A stretch of DNA of 64,000 nt from Oscillospiraceae bacterium (GTDB lineage Bacteria; Bacillota; Clostridia; Oscillospirales; Oscillospiraceae): positions 124,001 through 188,000 of the forward strand of contig CAJTCG010000006.1 of NCBI GenBank assembly GCA_910574635.1. The letters are read 5' to 3'. Below are positions 17,901-25,125 of this stretch, one piece after another (within the stretch, counting starts at the first letter, position 1; every line of letters begins with the position of its first letter). Below the pieces are notes generated by a model. The model was not told the DNA's origin and made no database searches. It saw only the letters and a program-made list of their open reading frames with translations. Both the position numbers and the translations under genes were made by a program.

Positions 17901-18645
17901 GGTCAGGGTCCGGAAGCGTCACTTTTTGTCCCTGCACTTCCGGCGGATTCTTCTGCTGCGCGCCTCCAGCATAGATTTGGCCCACGGCGGAGACGCCGCC
18001 GGAGAGACTCGCGCAGCCGTCTATGCGGATGACGGGATCCCCGTCAAAGGAGTTTTCCGGGCCGTCTTGATGGCCGGTGTCCGGACCCATGCCGCCCATG
18101 CAGAGACTGCCGGCGTAGATATTGCCGGTGCCTACGACATGCGCGCTCGTGCCCTGGAGACTGGTGGTTCCCTGGATTGTGACGGTGTTGGCCGTGCCGG
18201 GGCTGGGAACCGGGAATTGCTCATAATCGTTTGGCAACAAGGTGCCGCCGAAGACATTAAAGGGATAGCCCGCGGCTGTTACGCTGTCCAGTGTCAGAGC
18301 GTACCCGTTGGCGATGACCGCGTTGCGGGTGCTGGTGGTAAAATCCAACTGGGCGTTTTGAATGGTCACGTTTCCGCCCAGCAGGACGCCTCCCGCACGG
18401 AGGGTAATTATGTGGCCCTGCCCGTCAATGGTGACGTCTTTTTCAATGATCCACGGAACATCCCCGGTATTGATCAAGGCGTCCTTGGTCAGCGTGATCG
18501 TGCCGCCGCTAGGCGCGGCGGCAATGGCGGCGGGCAGATCAAAATAGTCTTCAATATCCGCCGCCAGCCCCACAGAGGGGAACAGGGAGGCGGCGATGCA
18601 GAAGGCCAATAAGGCCGCGGCCAGCCTGAAGGTTTTTTTCCTCAT
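14998..18645 (-). CDS. Large secreted SLH-domain surface protein
   Basis: A 1215-residue mosaic. Signal peptide at about 1-29 (AAALLAFCIAASLFPSVGLA). Next is a beta-helix-like region of about 350 residues (DVTIDGQGH, NVTIQNAQLDF). A Big_3-type Ig fold (YQVGEALDVSGLTIEAAYSDGS) and an InlB-type repeat (AGKTFAAWDAG to MPARDVTLNAIW) follow, then a His/Cys-containing segment (HTHAWGSAWKTNASHHWHDC, CTVCGC). A Gly/Ser linker and a Thr-rich stretch lead to three C-terminal SLH repeats (GHWAEDAIGFVTARELFSG, REQFAAMLHRCAG, ASENGILSGYGNG). The SLH domains should bind secondary cell-wall polymer. AAAGGAG supports the start at 18645. Function is likely adhesion or surface structure; the substrate is unknown. 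Confidence 0.9.
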   Translation of the reverse strand: MRKKTFRLAAALLAFCIAASLFPSVGLAADIEDYFDLPAAIAAAPSGGTITLTKDALINTGDVPWIIEKDVTIDGQGHIITLRAGGVLLGGNVTIQNAQLDFTTSTRNAVIANGYALTLDSVTAAGYPFNVFGGTLLPNDYEQFPVPSPGTANTVTIQGTTSLQGTSAHVVGTGNIYAGSLCMGGMGPDTGHQDGPENSFDGDPVIRIDGCASLSGGVSAVGQIYAGGAQQKNPPEVQGQKVTLPDPDRYTVNGTVTITGAKLSKVGGVVGAGATETRVEYEGENLDTKVFCDISSLSVRSGNLVLAQGSSFRQGGNASLSISSGAKLTVSNLNNFTVDDFTADGAGGGILVMGADQTMTAARSAEGSAKVAIGGTDYSNTNSTSQPTVGHTYIQTPASSSAAFQLLPHSLNPGVRLECDTNGSWTAVEDSSGGNRDLVQDFRFDTTAQTVEAGGEAEFPLTVESANGVPVYLEYIPLGITINDKAASPKAEQNEYGETYYTYSYSGSFGQFFMEINTNNLYVSPDESCDPGSYTIRIIVPQEHTVEGKALFKDAVLTVTSGGGDPDPGPVDPVLNSISVNSTGHKTAYQVGEALDVSGLTIEAAYSDGSKHTVNVTEAMVSGFNSDQAAESQTLTITYQGKTTTYTVRITAATEPPDPPDPPDQPDPPGETSYRLTVGNTGEGGTPAGTYTYKEGAGVTVQAGVKAGKTFAAWDAGDLTLDNRNSPDLSFKMPARDVTLNAIWTPGGITPPTPSHTHAWGSAWKTNASHHWHDCAASGCPITANSEKSGYAAHTAGDWVVDRPATSSQNGTRHKSCTVCGCEMVRETLPATGGGSSSGGSSGGGSSSGGSSSSGGSSSSGSSSNTTTVKQPDGSTVSTTVNKTTGTETETTRRPDGSKTVVETKKDGTVTTTETAKDGSTVKTVERPDGTAETTVKQSDGLTASIREDRNGARADVRLPSQAVQESQRSGGTIVLPIPALPGANADIVIRTGSVRLVRVEIPAEGDAGTTVAYLAGGDGSETLLKTAVLSGGRIAVSVPDGATVRLRDNGKNFRDTRGHWAEDAIGFVTARELFSGKTSTAFSPDAPMSRAMLMTVLARLDGVSASGASAYEQGAAWAIAQGISDGRNPDSTVTREQFAAMLHRCAGSPAATERELRFSDAEAVSGYAREAVRWASENGILSGYGNGSFSPGGKATRAQAAAMLARYVNFLNHS

Positions 18646-18742
18646 GAAAATTCTCCTTTTCGGTTTGTCCGGAGGGCGCTTCGCCCGCGCTTCCCGCGCC
18701 GGTTGAGGGCCGTGATTTCCTCCGCGAGTGCTGCTGGTCAAC

Positions 18743-18771
18743 AATATATCAGAAAAAAGCCGGGTTTACAA
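18743..18771 (-). promoter_or_regulatory. Promoter of the SLH surface-protein gene
   Basis: Minus strand TTGTAA (18766-18771), 17-base spacer and TATATT (18743-18748), giving a leader of about 90 bases. Confidence 0.55.
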
Positions 18772-19150
18772 GATTTGCCTGGCGGAAATCCCAGGAAATA
18801 TTAGGAAAAACGTACATGTTCCTGGAGAAACGTCCCCGACCGCCGGAGGAGGAGCGGGCACGGTTTTCGCCGTCAGGCGAAAACGGAGATGAGCGGACTT
18901 TGCGACGACGAGGCGCCGGCCCGCCGGCTGACGCCTCTCCTTGCCAACGCCCGCAAGACCGGGATCATCCAGGGCCTCGACCGCCTATTTTCGCTCCGTT
19001 CTGCAATTACGGGCATTTTACCTACCAGGACGCTCCCTGGGAGCAGACGGTACCAGGCTTTCTGTGTCCACCATTTCTACACCCCCCGCTCATGTTTTCC
19101 TTGTTCCAGCATCTTTCTCACCCCTATCCTATTTTACTGCATTTACTGAG
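18772..19150. other. Non-coding stretch with hairpins
   Basis: No frame here has a convincing ribosome-binding site or protein family. A perfect 9-bp hairpin GTTTTCGCC/GGCGAAAAC lies at 18863-18884, followed by GC-rich short inverted repeats around 18900-18930. A small RNA or the remains of a dispersed element is possible. I see nothing else. Confidence 0.35.
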
Positions 19151-19176
19151 AAAAGTCTGCCGGATGGCAGACTTTT
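19151..19176. terminator. Bidirectional terminator-like hairpin
   Basis: AAAAGTCTGCC and GGCAGACTTTT form a perfect 11-bp stem with a GGAT loop and T5 on the plus side. It lies downstream of the DauR-like gene at 19288 on the minus strand, and would also stop anything transcribed rightward from the preceding gap. Confidence 0.75.
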
Positions 19177-19287
19177 TCGACAGGCTGAGGCCCTTCCGCA
19201 AGGGAGGGCTTGCTGATTCTTTCCGGGAGAAGCGGGGCCGCCGCCAGGCCCGCCGGGCGCATTCCCGAACCGCGAAGAGCCCCTCCG

Positions 19288-19962
19288 CTATTTCTTAACC
19301 TGGGACAGGTAGCGGTACACGCTGGCCTGGGAGCAGCCCAAGCCTGCGGCCACATCCTTCACGGCTCCCTTAAGCAGGAAAATCCCGCTCTCCTCCAGGG
19401 CGGCGATGATCAGCAGCCGCTCCTCGGAGGTCAGCCGTTTCGCCGGGACCCCCAGACGCTCCAGCTCGTGGGCGATGGCGTCCTGGGCCACGGCCTCGGT
19501 GGAGTTGCGGAAGGTCTCCGGCCGGGAGGCGTGTTCGCCCTCCGGCGGCTGTTCCAGGGCCTGAACGAACTGGTTCGGGTGGCAGAGGGTCAGGACCTGC
19601 TGGGCAAAGCTCTGAAAGCGGCTGTCGTCAAAGTTGATGCAGAGCATCCCGATGAGCTTCCCGTCCTCCTTAATGAACATGGTGCTGGAGCGCAGGGCGT
19701 TCCCGGCGGCGGAGACGCCGGAGTAGTGCAGGCGGTAGTCCTGCCACTCATAGCTCTCGTCCTTCAAGACGCTCAGGGCCATGTTGGTCAGCGGCGCGCC
19801 GATTTCCCGGCCGCTGATGTAGCCGTTGGCAATGGCGATAATGGAGCGGTTTTTGTCCGTCAGGTCGTGGAGGGCCACCTCATAGTCCGGGCCCAGGGCG
19901 GCGCCCAGAAATTCCGTCAGCTTCACGTACTGGCGCAGCAGGGCGTTGGCGGTATCCGGCAT
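19288..19962 (-). CDS. YheO/DauR-type transcriptional regulator
   Basis: A 224-residue protein. The N-terminal two thirds is a YheO-like PAS domain (LGPDYEVALHDLTDKNRSI, GNALRSSTMFIKEDGKLIGMLCINFD). The C-terminal part is a DauR-type HTH (GAVKDVAAGLGCSQASVYRYL). Members of this family sense small ligands, including D-amino acids in DauR. It is divergent from the tryptophanase-like gene and its promoter faces away from that one, with a palindrome between the two promoters (20058-20074). Regulation of the tryptophanase/NSS operon is the natural guess. The start is supported by AAAGGAGGC about 5-12 bases upstream. Confidence 0.88.
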   Translation of the reverse strand: MPDTANALLRQYVKLTEFLGAALGPDYEVALHDLTDKNRSIIAIANGYISGREIGAPLTNMALSVLKDESYEWQDYRLHYSGVSAAGNALRSSTMFIKEDGKLIGMLCINFDDSRFQSFAQQVLTLCHPNQFVQALEQPPEGEHASRPETFRNSTEAVAQDAIAHELERLGVPAKRLTSEERLLIIAALEESGIFLLKGAVKDVAAGLGCSQASVYRYLSQVKK

Positions 19963-20020
19963 AGGAGCCTCCTTTCCTTCCTGCGGGGGAATCCGTTCTT
20001 TCTTTTTTCCTCATTTTAGT

Positions 20021-20049
20021 ATTATATTCCGAAAAAGAACCTCTGTCAA
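20021..20049 (-). promoter_or_regulatory. Promoter of the DauR-like regulator
   Basis: Minus strand consensus TTGACA (20044-20049), 17-base spacer and consensus TATAAT (20021-20026). Confidence 0.8.
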
Positions 20050-20057
20050 AAAAATTT

Positions 20058-20074
20058 TTTCTCACCGTGAGAAA
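20058..20074. promoter_or_regulatory. Candidate operator between divergent promoters
   Basis: TTTCTCACCGTGAGAAA is a perfect palindrome of two 8-base arms around one base. It lies 9 bases upstream of the regulator's -35 box and about 84 bases upstream of the tryptophanase -35 box, a suitable place for the DauR-like protein. Confidence 0.55.
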
Positions 20075-20157
20075 GATCAACCTTTCAAGGGCTATTTATA
20101 TTTTCCATAAAAATTATATCAGGAAAATAGTGATTCATACAAAACGCACAAAAGGGA

Positions 20158-20186
20158 TTGACATTTTTTAGGAGTGCTGATAAAAT
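20158..20186 (+). promoter_or_regulatory. Promoter of the tryptophanase/NSS operon
   Basis: Consensus TTGACA (20158-20163), 17-base spacer and TAAAAT (20181-20186). It yields a leader of nearly 200 bases. Confidence 0.8.
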
Positions 20187-20192
20187 TACCTC

Positions 20193-20390
20193 ACATTAAG
20201 AAGCAAATGCAGCCATTTTTGTGTCATTTGCTCCTTTGCTCCCTTCCCAGGAGCGCCCGCAAAGCCCCGTCCCTCACACCAGGTACTGTCCGCTAGGCGC
20301 CCCGTCCGGCCATGGGAAAGCCGGACCGGCGACGACCGGGGTACCTCCTGAACATCTGGCGAAAGCCACACTTTATGGAGGTAAATCAAA
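20193..20390 (+). other. Long 5' leader with hairpins
   Basis: The leader holds AGCAAATG/CATTTGCT (20202-20232) and GTCCGGC/GCCGGAC (20304-20326, 9-base loop). Neither is followed by a T-run. A 29-codon frame from the ATG at 20207 has no Trp codon and a poor ribosome-binding site, so a TnaC-like leader peptide is not supported. Post-transcriptional control is possible but unproven. Confidence 0.35.
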
Positions 20391-22046
20391 ATGGACAAGA
20401 ACATGACGCACTATCCCCTGGACGTTCCCGCTCCCCATCACTTCACCTTCGCCGTCCGCGATCTGCCCACCGTCACCGTGGAGCAGCGTGAGCGGGCCCT
20501 GAAGGCCACGCATTACAACGAGTTCGCTTTCCCCTCCGGAATGCTGACCGTGGATATGCTGTCCGACTCCGGCACCACCGCCATGACCAACCAGCAGTGG
20601 GCCACCCTCTTCCTGGGCGACGAGGCCTATGGCCGGAACACCGGCTATTATGTCCTGCTGGATACCTTCCGCGACATCTTTGAGCGGGGCGGGGAGAAGA
20701 ACTGGAAGAAGTCCATCGACCTGGTGCGCACCGACTGCCGGGACGTGGAGAAGATGATGAACGAGCTGTACCTGTGCGAGTATGAGGGCGGCCTCTTCAA
20801 CGGCGGCGCCGCGCAGATGGAGCGCCCCAACAGCTTTATCATCCAGCAGGGCCGGGCCGCCGAGTCCGTGCTGATGGAGATTGTGAAGAAGATTCTGGCC
20901 CAGCGCCACCCCGGCAAGGTCTTTACCATCCCCTCCAACGGCCACTTCGACACCACCGAGGGCAACATCAAGCAGATGGGCTCCATCCCCCGCAACCTCT
21001 ATCACAAGGAGCTGCTGTATCAAGTTCCCGAGGGCGGCAAATATGAGAAAAACCCCTTCAAGGGCAACATGGACATCGACAAGCTGGAGCAGCTGATCCA
21101 GGGCGTCGGCCCCGAGAATGTGCCCCTGATCTTCACCTGCATCACCAATAACCCCATCTGCGGCCACCCCGTCTCCATGGGCAACATCAAGGAGATTCAC
21201 CGGATTTCCCGGAAGTATGACATCCCCCTGATCTTCGACGTGGCCCGCTGGGCGGAGAACTGCTACTTCATCAAGATGAACGAGCCCGGCTATGAGGACA
21301 AATCCATCGCCGAGATCGCCACGGAAATGTTCTCCTACTGCGACGGCTTCTCCATGTCCGCCAAGAAGGACGGCCACTCCAACATGGGCGGCATGCTGGC
21401 CTTCCGTGATAAGGGCCTGTTCTGGCAGAAGTTCTCCGACTTCAACGAGGACGGAAGCGTCAAGACCGACGTGGGCGTGCTGCTGAAGGTCAAGCAGATC
21501 TCCTGCTACGGCAACGACTCCTACGGCGGCATGAGCGGCCGGGACATCATGGCCCTGGCCTGCGGCCTGTATGAGAGCTGCGACTTCCGCTACATGGACG
21601 GCCGCGTGAAGCAGTGCGAGTATCTGGCCCAGGGCTTCTACAAGGCCGGGGTCAAGGGCGTGGTTCTGCCCGCCGGCGGCCACGCCGTGTATATCAACAT
21701 GGACGAGTTCTTCGACGGCAAGCGGGGCCACGACACCTTCGCCGGAGAGGGCTTCTCCCTGGAGCTCATCCGCCGGTACGGCATCCGCGTCTCGGAGCTT
21801 GGCGACTACTCCATGGAGTATGACCTGAAGACCCCCGAGCAGCAGGCGGAGCTTGCCAACGTGGTCCGGTTCGCCATTGACCGCGACCGCCTGACCCAGG
21901 AGCACCTGGACTACGTCATCGCCGCTGTCAAGGCCCTCTATGAGGACCGGGAGAGCATCCCCAACATGCGCATCGTCTGGGGCCACAAGCTGCCCATGCG
22001 CCACTTCCACGCCTTCCTCGAGCCCTATCCCAACGAGGAGAAGTAA
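20391..22046 (+). CDS. Tryptophanase/tyrosine phenol-lyase family PLP lyase, long variant
   Basis: A 551-residue beta-eliminating lyase. Family features: LSDSGTTAMTNQQWATLFLGDEAY near 58-80, a GRAAE segment (154-158), FDTTEGN (186-192), FDVARWAENCYFIK (D283, R286) and the PLP site SMSAKKDGHSNMGG, where K326 should form the Schiff base. Typical TnaA/TPL proteins have about 460-475 residues; about 45 extra residues lie between roughly 100 and 146 (before the GRAAE segment). It is followed by an NSS-family symporter, the usual amino acid importer partner. Release of indole or phenol plus pyruvate and ammonia from an aromatic amino acid is likely; the exact substrate cannot be read off. Confidence 0.85.
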   Translation: MDKNMTHYPLDVPAPHHFTFAVRDLPTVTVEQRERALKATHYNEFAFPSGMLTVDMLSDSGTTAMTNQQWATLFLGDEAYGRNTGYYVLLDTFRDIFERGGEKNWKKSIDLVRTDCRDVEKMMNELYLCEYEGGLFNGGAAQMERPNSFIIQQGRAAESVLMEIVKKILAQRHPGKVFTIPSNGHFDTTEGNIKQMGSIPRNLYHKELLYQVPEGGKYEKNPFKGNMDIDKLEQLIQGVGPENVPLIFTCITNNPICGHPVSMGNIKEIHRISRKYDIPLIFDVARWAENCYFIKMNEPGYEDKSIAEIATEMFSYCDGFSMSAKKDGHSNMGGMLAFRDKGLFWQKFSDFNEDGSVKTDVGVLLKVKQISCYGNDSYGGMSGRDIMALACGLYESCDFRYMDGRVKQCEYLAQGFYKAGVKGVVLPAGGHAVYINMDEFFDGKRGHDTFAGEGFSLELIRRYGIRVSELGDYSMEYDLKTPEQQAELANVVRFAIDRDRLTQEHLDYVIAAVKALYEDRESIPNMRIVWGHKLPMRHFHAFLEPYPNEEK

Positions 22047-22214
22047 GTCCCCCCTGAAAAGTAAGTGCCACTGTACCGCAGGTTGAGTGTACAGCTTAGA
22101 GAGGGCGCCCGCCCTGTTCCAAAGTCAAATGACGTGGACCCGGCGGACAGCCCTCTCTTTCTCGTTTTTGGCCGGCGGTTGTGTGTATATCGAGAAAGAG
22201 GAGGAAATTGTTAC

Positions 22215-23615
22215 ATGAGCAACGAGACCTTGCAAACCCGCGACGGGTTTAAGAGCCAGTGGGGCTTTATCCTGGCCTGCATCGGCTCCGCCGTCGGCAT
22301 GGGCAACATCTGGCGCTTCCCCATCATGGTTGCCAAGTGGGGCGGCCTGACCTTCCTGATTCCCTATTTCATCATCGTTCTTCTGGTGGGCAACTCCGGC
22401 GTTATGGAGGAGTTCGCCCTGGGCCGCCGGGCCCAGGCGGGCCCCATCGGCGCGTTCGGCCACGCTACCGAGGCCAGAAACGGCAACCGGAAGTTGGGCG
22501 AAGCCATCGGCCTGATTCCCATTGTGGGCTCTATGATGCTGGCAATCGGCTACACCGTGGTCATGAGCTGGATTTTCAAGTACACCTTCATGTCCCTCAC
22601 TGGCGGCCTGTACGCCTTGGGTCAAGACATGGGCGCCATCGGCGGCACCTTTGGCGGCGCGGCTCCCGAGGCCGCGACTCTGGGCGAGGCCGTCAGCATG
22701 ATGCTCCAGGGGGGAATCTTCGGTGTGGGCAACAGCATGTGGCTGATCATCGGCCTGGTGGTAGCGATGATTATTATGGCCATGGGCGTGGCCAACGGCA
22801 TTGAAAAAGCCAACAAGATCATGATGCCCGTGCTGTTCGGCCTGTTTGTCATCCTGGCCGTCTACATCGGCTTCCAGCCCGGCGCTTCCGAGGGATACAA
22901 GTTCCTGTTCACCCTGGACCCCGCGGGTCTGGTGAGCCCCCAGGTGTGGATTTACGCCTTCGGCCAGGCGTTCTTCTCCCTGTCCGTGGCGGGCAACGGC
23001 TCCGTTATCTATGGTTCCTACCTGCCCAAGGACGAGGACATCCCCTCCTCCGCCCGGCGTGTGGCTTTGTTTGATACCCTGGCCGCCCTGCTGGCCGCTT
23101 TCGTCATCATCCCCGCCATCGGTGCGTCCGGCTTTGCCATGAGCGACGTGACCCCCGGCCCCGGCCTGATGTTCGTCTATCTGGTCAACATCCTCAACGG
23201 CATGCCCGGCGGACGGATCATCGGCATCATCTTCTATGTGGCCGTCCTCTTCGCGGGCATCAGCTCCATCATCAACCTGTACGAGGCCCCCGTGGCCACT
23301 ATGCAGGAGCAGTTCAAGCTGAAGCGGCTTCCCGCCGTGGGGATCATCGGCGTTGTTGGCGTCATCGTGGCCCTGCTGATTCAGCCCTGGACCTCCCAGT
23401 GGATGGACGTGGTTTCCATCTACATCTGCCCCTTGGGAGCTGGTCTCGCCGCCATTATGTTCTTCTTCGTTCTGCCCCGCAAGGAGGCCCTGGAAGAGGT
23501 CAACCACGGCGCCAAGAAGCCTGTCGGCAAATGGTTCGAGTATCTGGGCTACCTGTTCATCGTCATGTGCTTCATTGCCCTGGTGGCCGGCGCCATGCTG
23601 GGCGGCATCGGCTGA
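22215..23615 (+). CDS. Sodium-dependent NSS-family amino acid transporter
   Basis: A 466-residue membrane protein of the neurotransmitter:sodium symporter family (LeuT/MhsT/TnaT type). TM1 carries the hallmark GSAVGMGNIWRFP with the unwound segment that binds substrate and sodium. FALGRRAQAGPIG follows TM2, and TM6 carries GQAFFSLSVAGNGSVIYGSY. About 11-12 membrane segments are visible. The ATG at 22215 is preceded by AGGAGG; the open frame upstream is not expected to be coded. It lies 168 bases after the tryptophanase-like gene, and tryptophan or another aromatic amino acid is the probable cargo. Confidence 0.92.
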   Translation: MSNETLQTRDGFKSQWGFILACIGSAVGMGNIWRFPIMVAKWGGLTFLIPYFIIVLLVGNSGVMEEFALGRRAQAGPIGAFGHATEARNGNRKLGEAIGLIPIVGSMMLAIGYTVVMSWIFKYTFMSLTGGLYALGQDMGAIGGTFGGAAPEAATLGEAVSMMLQGGIFGVGNSMWLIIGLVVAMIIMAMGVANGIEKANKIMMPVLFGLFVILAVYIGFQPGASEGYKFLFTLDPAGLVSPQVWIYAFGQAFFSLSVAGNGSVIYGSYLPKDEDIPSSARRVALFDTLAALLAAFVIIPAIGASGFAMSDVTPGPGLMFVYLVNILNGMPGGRIIGIIFYVAVLFAGISSIINLYEAPVATMQEQFKLKRLPAVGIIGVVGVIVALLIQPWTSQWMDVVSIYICPLGAGLAAIMFFFVLPRKEALEEVNHGAKKPVGKWFEYLGYLFIVMCFIALVAGAMLGGIG

Positions 23616-23657
23616 GCTTGGCTGACCGCGAACCGTTACCCCTGTGTTCTGAAAAAA

Positions 23658-23691
23658 AGAACGCCCGCTGTCTTCCGACAGCGGGCGTTCT
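23658..23691. terminator. Bidirectional terminator
   Basis: AGAACGCCCGCTGTC pairs perfectly over 15 bp with GACAGCGGGCGTTCT around a TTCC loop. It has A7 on the left and TTT on the right and separates the convergent NSS and HxlR genes. Confidence 0.9.
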
Positions 23692-23692
23692 T

Positions 23693-24070
23693 TCACTGGT
23701 CCGGACCCTCGTAAGGGGAAACATAGCCCGGCGGGCAGAGCCGCTCCGCGCTCCATTGGAGCATCTGCTCCAGGATGGGCCGGAAGCTCTCTCCCAGCTC
23801 CGTCAGGGAGTACTCCACCCGGGGCGGCACCTCCCCGTAGACCTCCCGGTGCAAAAACCCGTCCCGCTCCAGCTCCCGGAGCTGCTTGGTCAGGGAAGAC
23901 TGGGTGATGCCGTCCAGGCGGCGCAGGAGCTGGCCGAAGCGCTGGACCTTGTAGAAGGACACATACCAGAGGATGAGGATTTTCCACTTGCCTCCCAGCA
24001 CCGCCTGGAGGCTGGCCATGGGGACGCAGCGGGCCATCATATCCGGCGTCTGAAATTTGTTCCCGTCCAC
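23693..24070 (-). CDS. HxlR-family transcriptional regulator
   Basis: A 125-residue single-domain winged-helix protein. The family signature runs from LGGKWKILILWYV through RFGQLLRRLDGITQSSLTKQLRELERDG to PPRVEYSLTELGESF. The start is a GTG with AAAGGAGG 5 bases upstream. It is divergent from the radical SAM gene at 24190. The spacer contains two GTAC elements 22 bases apart (24101-24104 and 24123-24126) that could be part of its operator. HxlR proteins often answer electrophile or redox stress; the signal here is unknown. Confidence 0.92.
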   Translation of the reverse strand: MDGNKFQTPDMMARCVPMASLQAVLGGKWKILILWYVSFYKVQRFGQLLRRLDGITQSSLTKQLRELERDGFLHREVYGEVPPRVEYSLTELGESFRPILEQMLQWSAERLCPPGYVSPYEGPDQ

Positions 24071-24189
24071 GGGGGCCTCCTTTCATTGGTGCAAAAAAGG
24101 GTACTGACGCTAAAAAAATTGCGTACTTGCGGCGCTGCGCGGCCCGGAGTAATATGGCGGCAGAATCGAACTTGAGAGGAGACGCGTTT

Positions 24190-25125
24190 ATGCACTTTTA
24201 TGGAACCATCTGGCGGCCGCCCTATGAGGCGGATTCCCTTTTGATCCAAGCCACGGCGGGCTGCACCCACCACGCCTGCAAGTTCTGCACGCTGTACGAG
24301 GACCTGCCCTTCCGCTTCCGCATGTCGCCCCTGGAGGAGGTGGAGGCGGACCTCCAGGAGGCCCAGCTCTGGGGCACGGACCCCATGGCCCGGCTCTCCG
24401 TCCGGCTCCAGGGCCTCCCCGAGCCCCAGGGGCCCCGGCGGGTCTTTCTGGTGGGGGCAAATCCGTTCGTGCTGCTGCCGGGGCGTCTGGAGGAAATCGC
24501 CGGGCTTATCCGGCGGTACCTTCCAACGGTGAAGAGCATCGGCTGCTTTGCCCGGGTGACGGACGTGGGGCTCAAGAGCGATGAGGAGCTGCGCCGCCTC
24601 CGGTCCCTGGGCTATGACGGGCTGACCGTGGGCGTGGAGACCGGGGACGGGGAAGCCCTGGCCTTTATGAACAAAGGCTATCAGGCCCGGGACATCGTGG
24701 AACAGGCGGCGCGGCTGGACGGGGCGGGCATCTCTTACAGCTTCTTCTACCTGGCGGGCATTTCCGGCGCGGGCCGGGGGAGGGAAGGCGCCCTGCGGAG
24801 CGCGGAGGTCTTCAACCGGACCCGCCCTGTGCGCGTCGGGTCCTCCATGCTGACCGTCTTCCCGGATTCGGAGCTGTACCGGGAGATACAGGCGGGAAAC
24901 TGGAAGGAAGAGAGCGAGCTGGAAAAGCTGGAGGAGCTGAAGGTCCTGATAGAACACCTGGTTATCCCCACCCGTTTCGAGACGGACGGGGCCTCCAATC
25001 TGGTTCATGTCCGGGGGGAACTGCCCCGGGACCGGGCGGCGCTGGCCGGATATCTGGAGCGCCTGATCGCCGGGGCGGATGAGGAGTCCCTCCGGGCCTA
25101 CCGGGTCAATCTAAAACATCTATAA
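24190..25125 (+). CDS. Radical SAM protein, Elp3-like cluster motif
   Basis: A 311-residue radical SAM enzyme. The 4Fe-4S motif is CTHHACKFC, a CX4CX2C spacing used by several B12-independent Elp3/HemN-type families, followed by TLYEDLPFRFR. Later motifs are VGANPFVLLP (strand 2), GLTVGVETGDGEAL (the Gly/Glu SAM-binding part) and YSFFYLAGISGAGRG. The ATG at 24190 has GAGAGGAG 8 bases upstream. The last 20 bases overlap the convergent phosphodiester glycosidase gene. The substrate is not recognisable. The divergent HxlR gene is the likely regulator. Confidence 0.85.
   Translation: MHFYGTIWRPPYEADSLLIQATAGCTHHACKFCTLYEDLPFRFRMSPLEEVEADLQEAQLWGTDPMARLSVRLQGLPEPQGPRRVFLVGANPFVLLPGRLEEIAGLIRRYLPTVKSIGCFARVTDVGLKSDEELRRLRSLGYDGLTVGVETGDGEALAFMNKGYQARDIVEQAARLDGAGISYSFFYLAGISGAGRGREGALRSAEVFNRTRPVRVGSSMLTVFPDSELYREIQAGNWKEESELEKLEELKVLIEHLVIPTRFETDGASNLVHVRGELPRDRAALAGYLERLIAGADEESLRAYRVNLKHL

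Noticed and set aside
17419-18612. Plus-strand 397-codon frame
   Set aside because: Antisense shadow of the SLH surface protein.
18816-19298. Plus-strand frame of 160 codons in the gap
   Set aside because: No ribosome-binding site, Pro/Arg-rich composition of a non-coding frame, and it runs through a terminator hairpin.
20207-20296. TnaC-like leader peptide before tryptophanase
   Set aside because: The 29-codon frame has no Trp codon and no good ribosome-binding site.
20373-22010. Minus-strand 545-codon frame
   Set aside because: Antisense shadow of the tryptophanase-like gene.
22125-24086. Minus-strand 653-codon frame
   Set aside because: Antisense to the NSS symporter; the part beyond it is another frame of the HxlR region.
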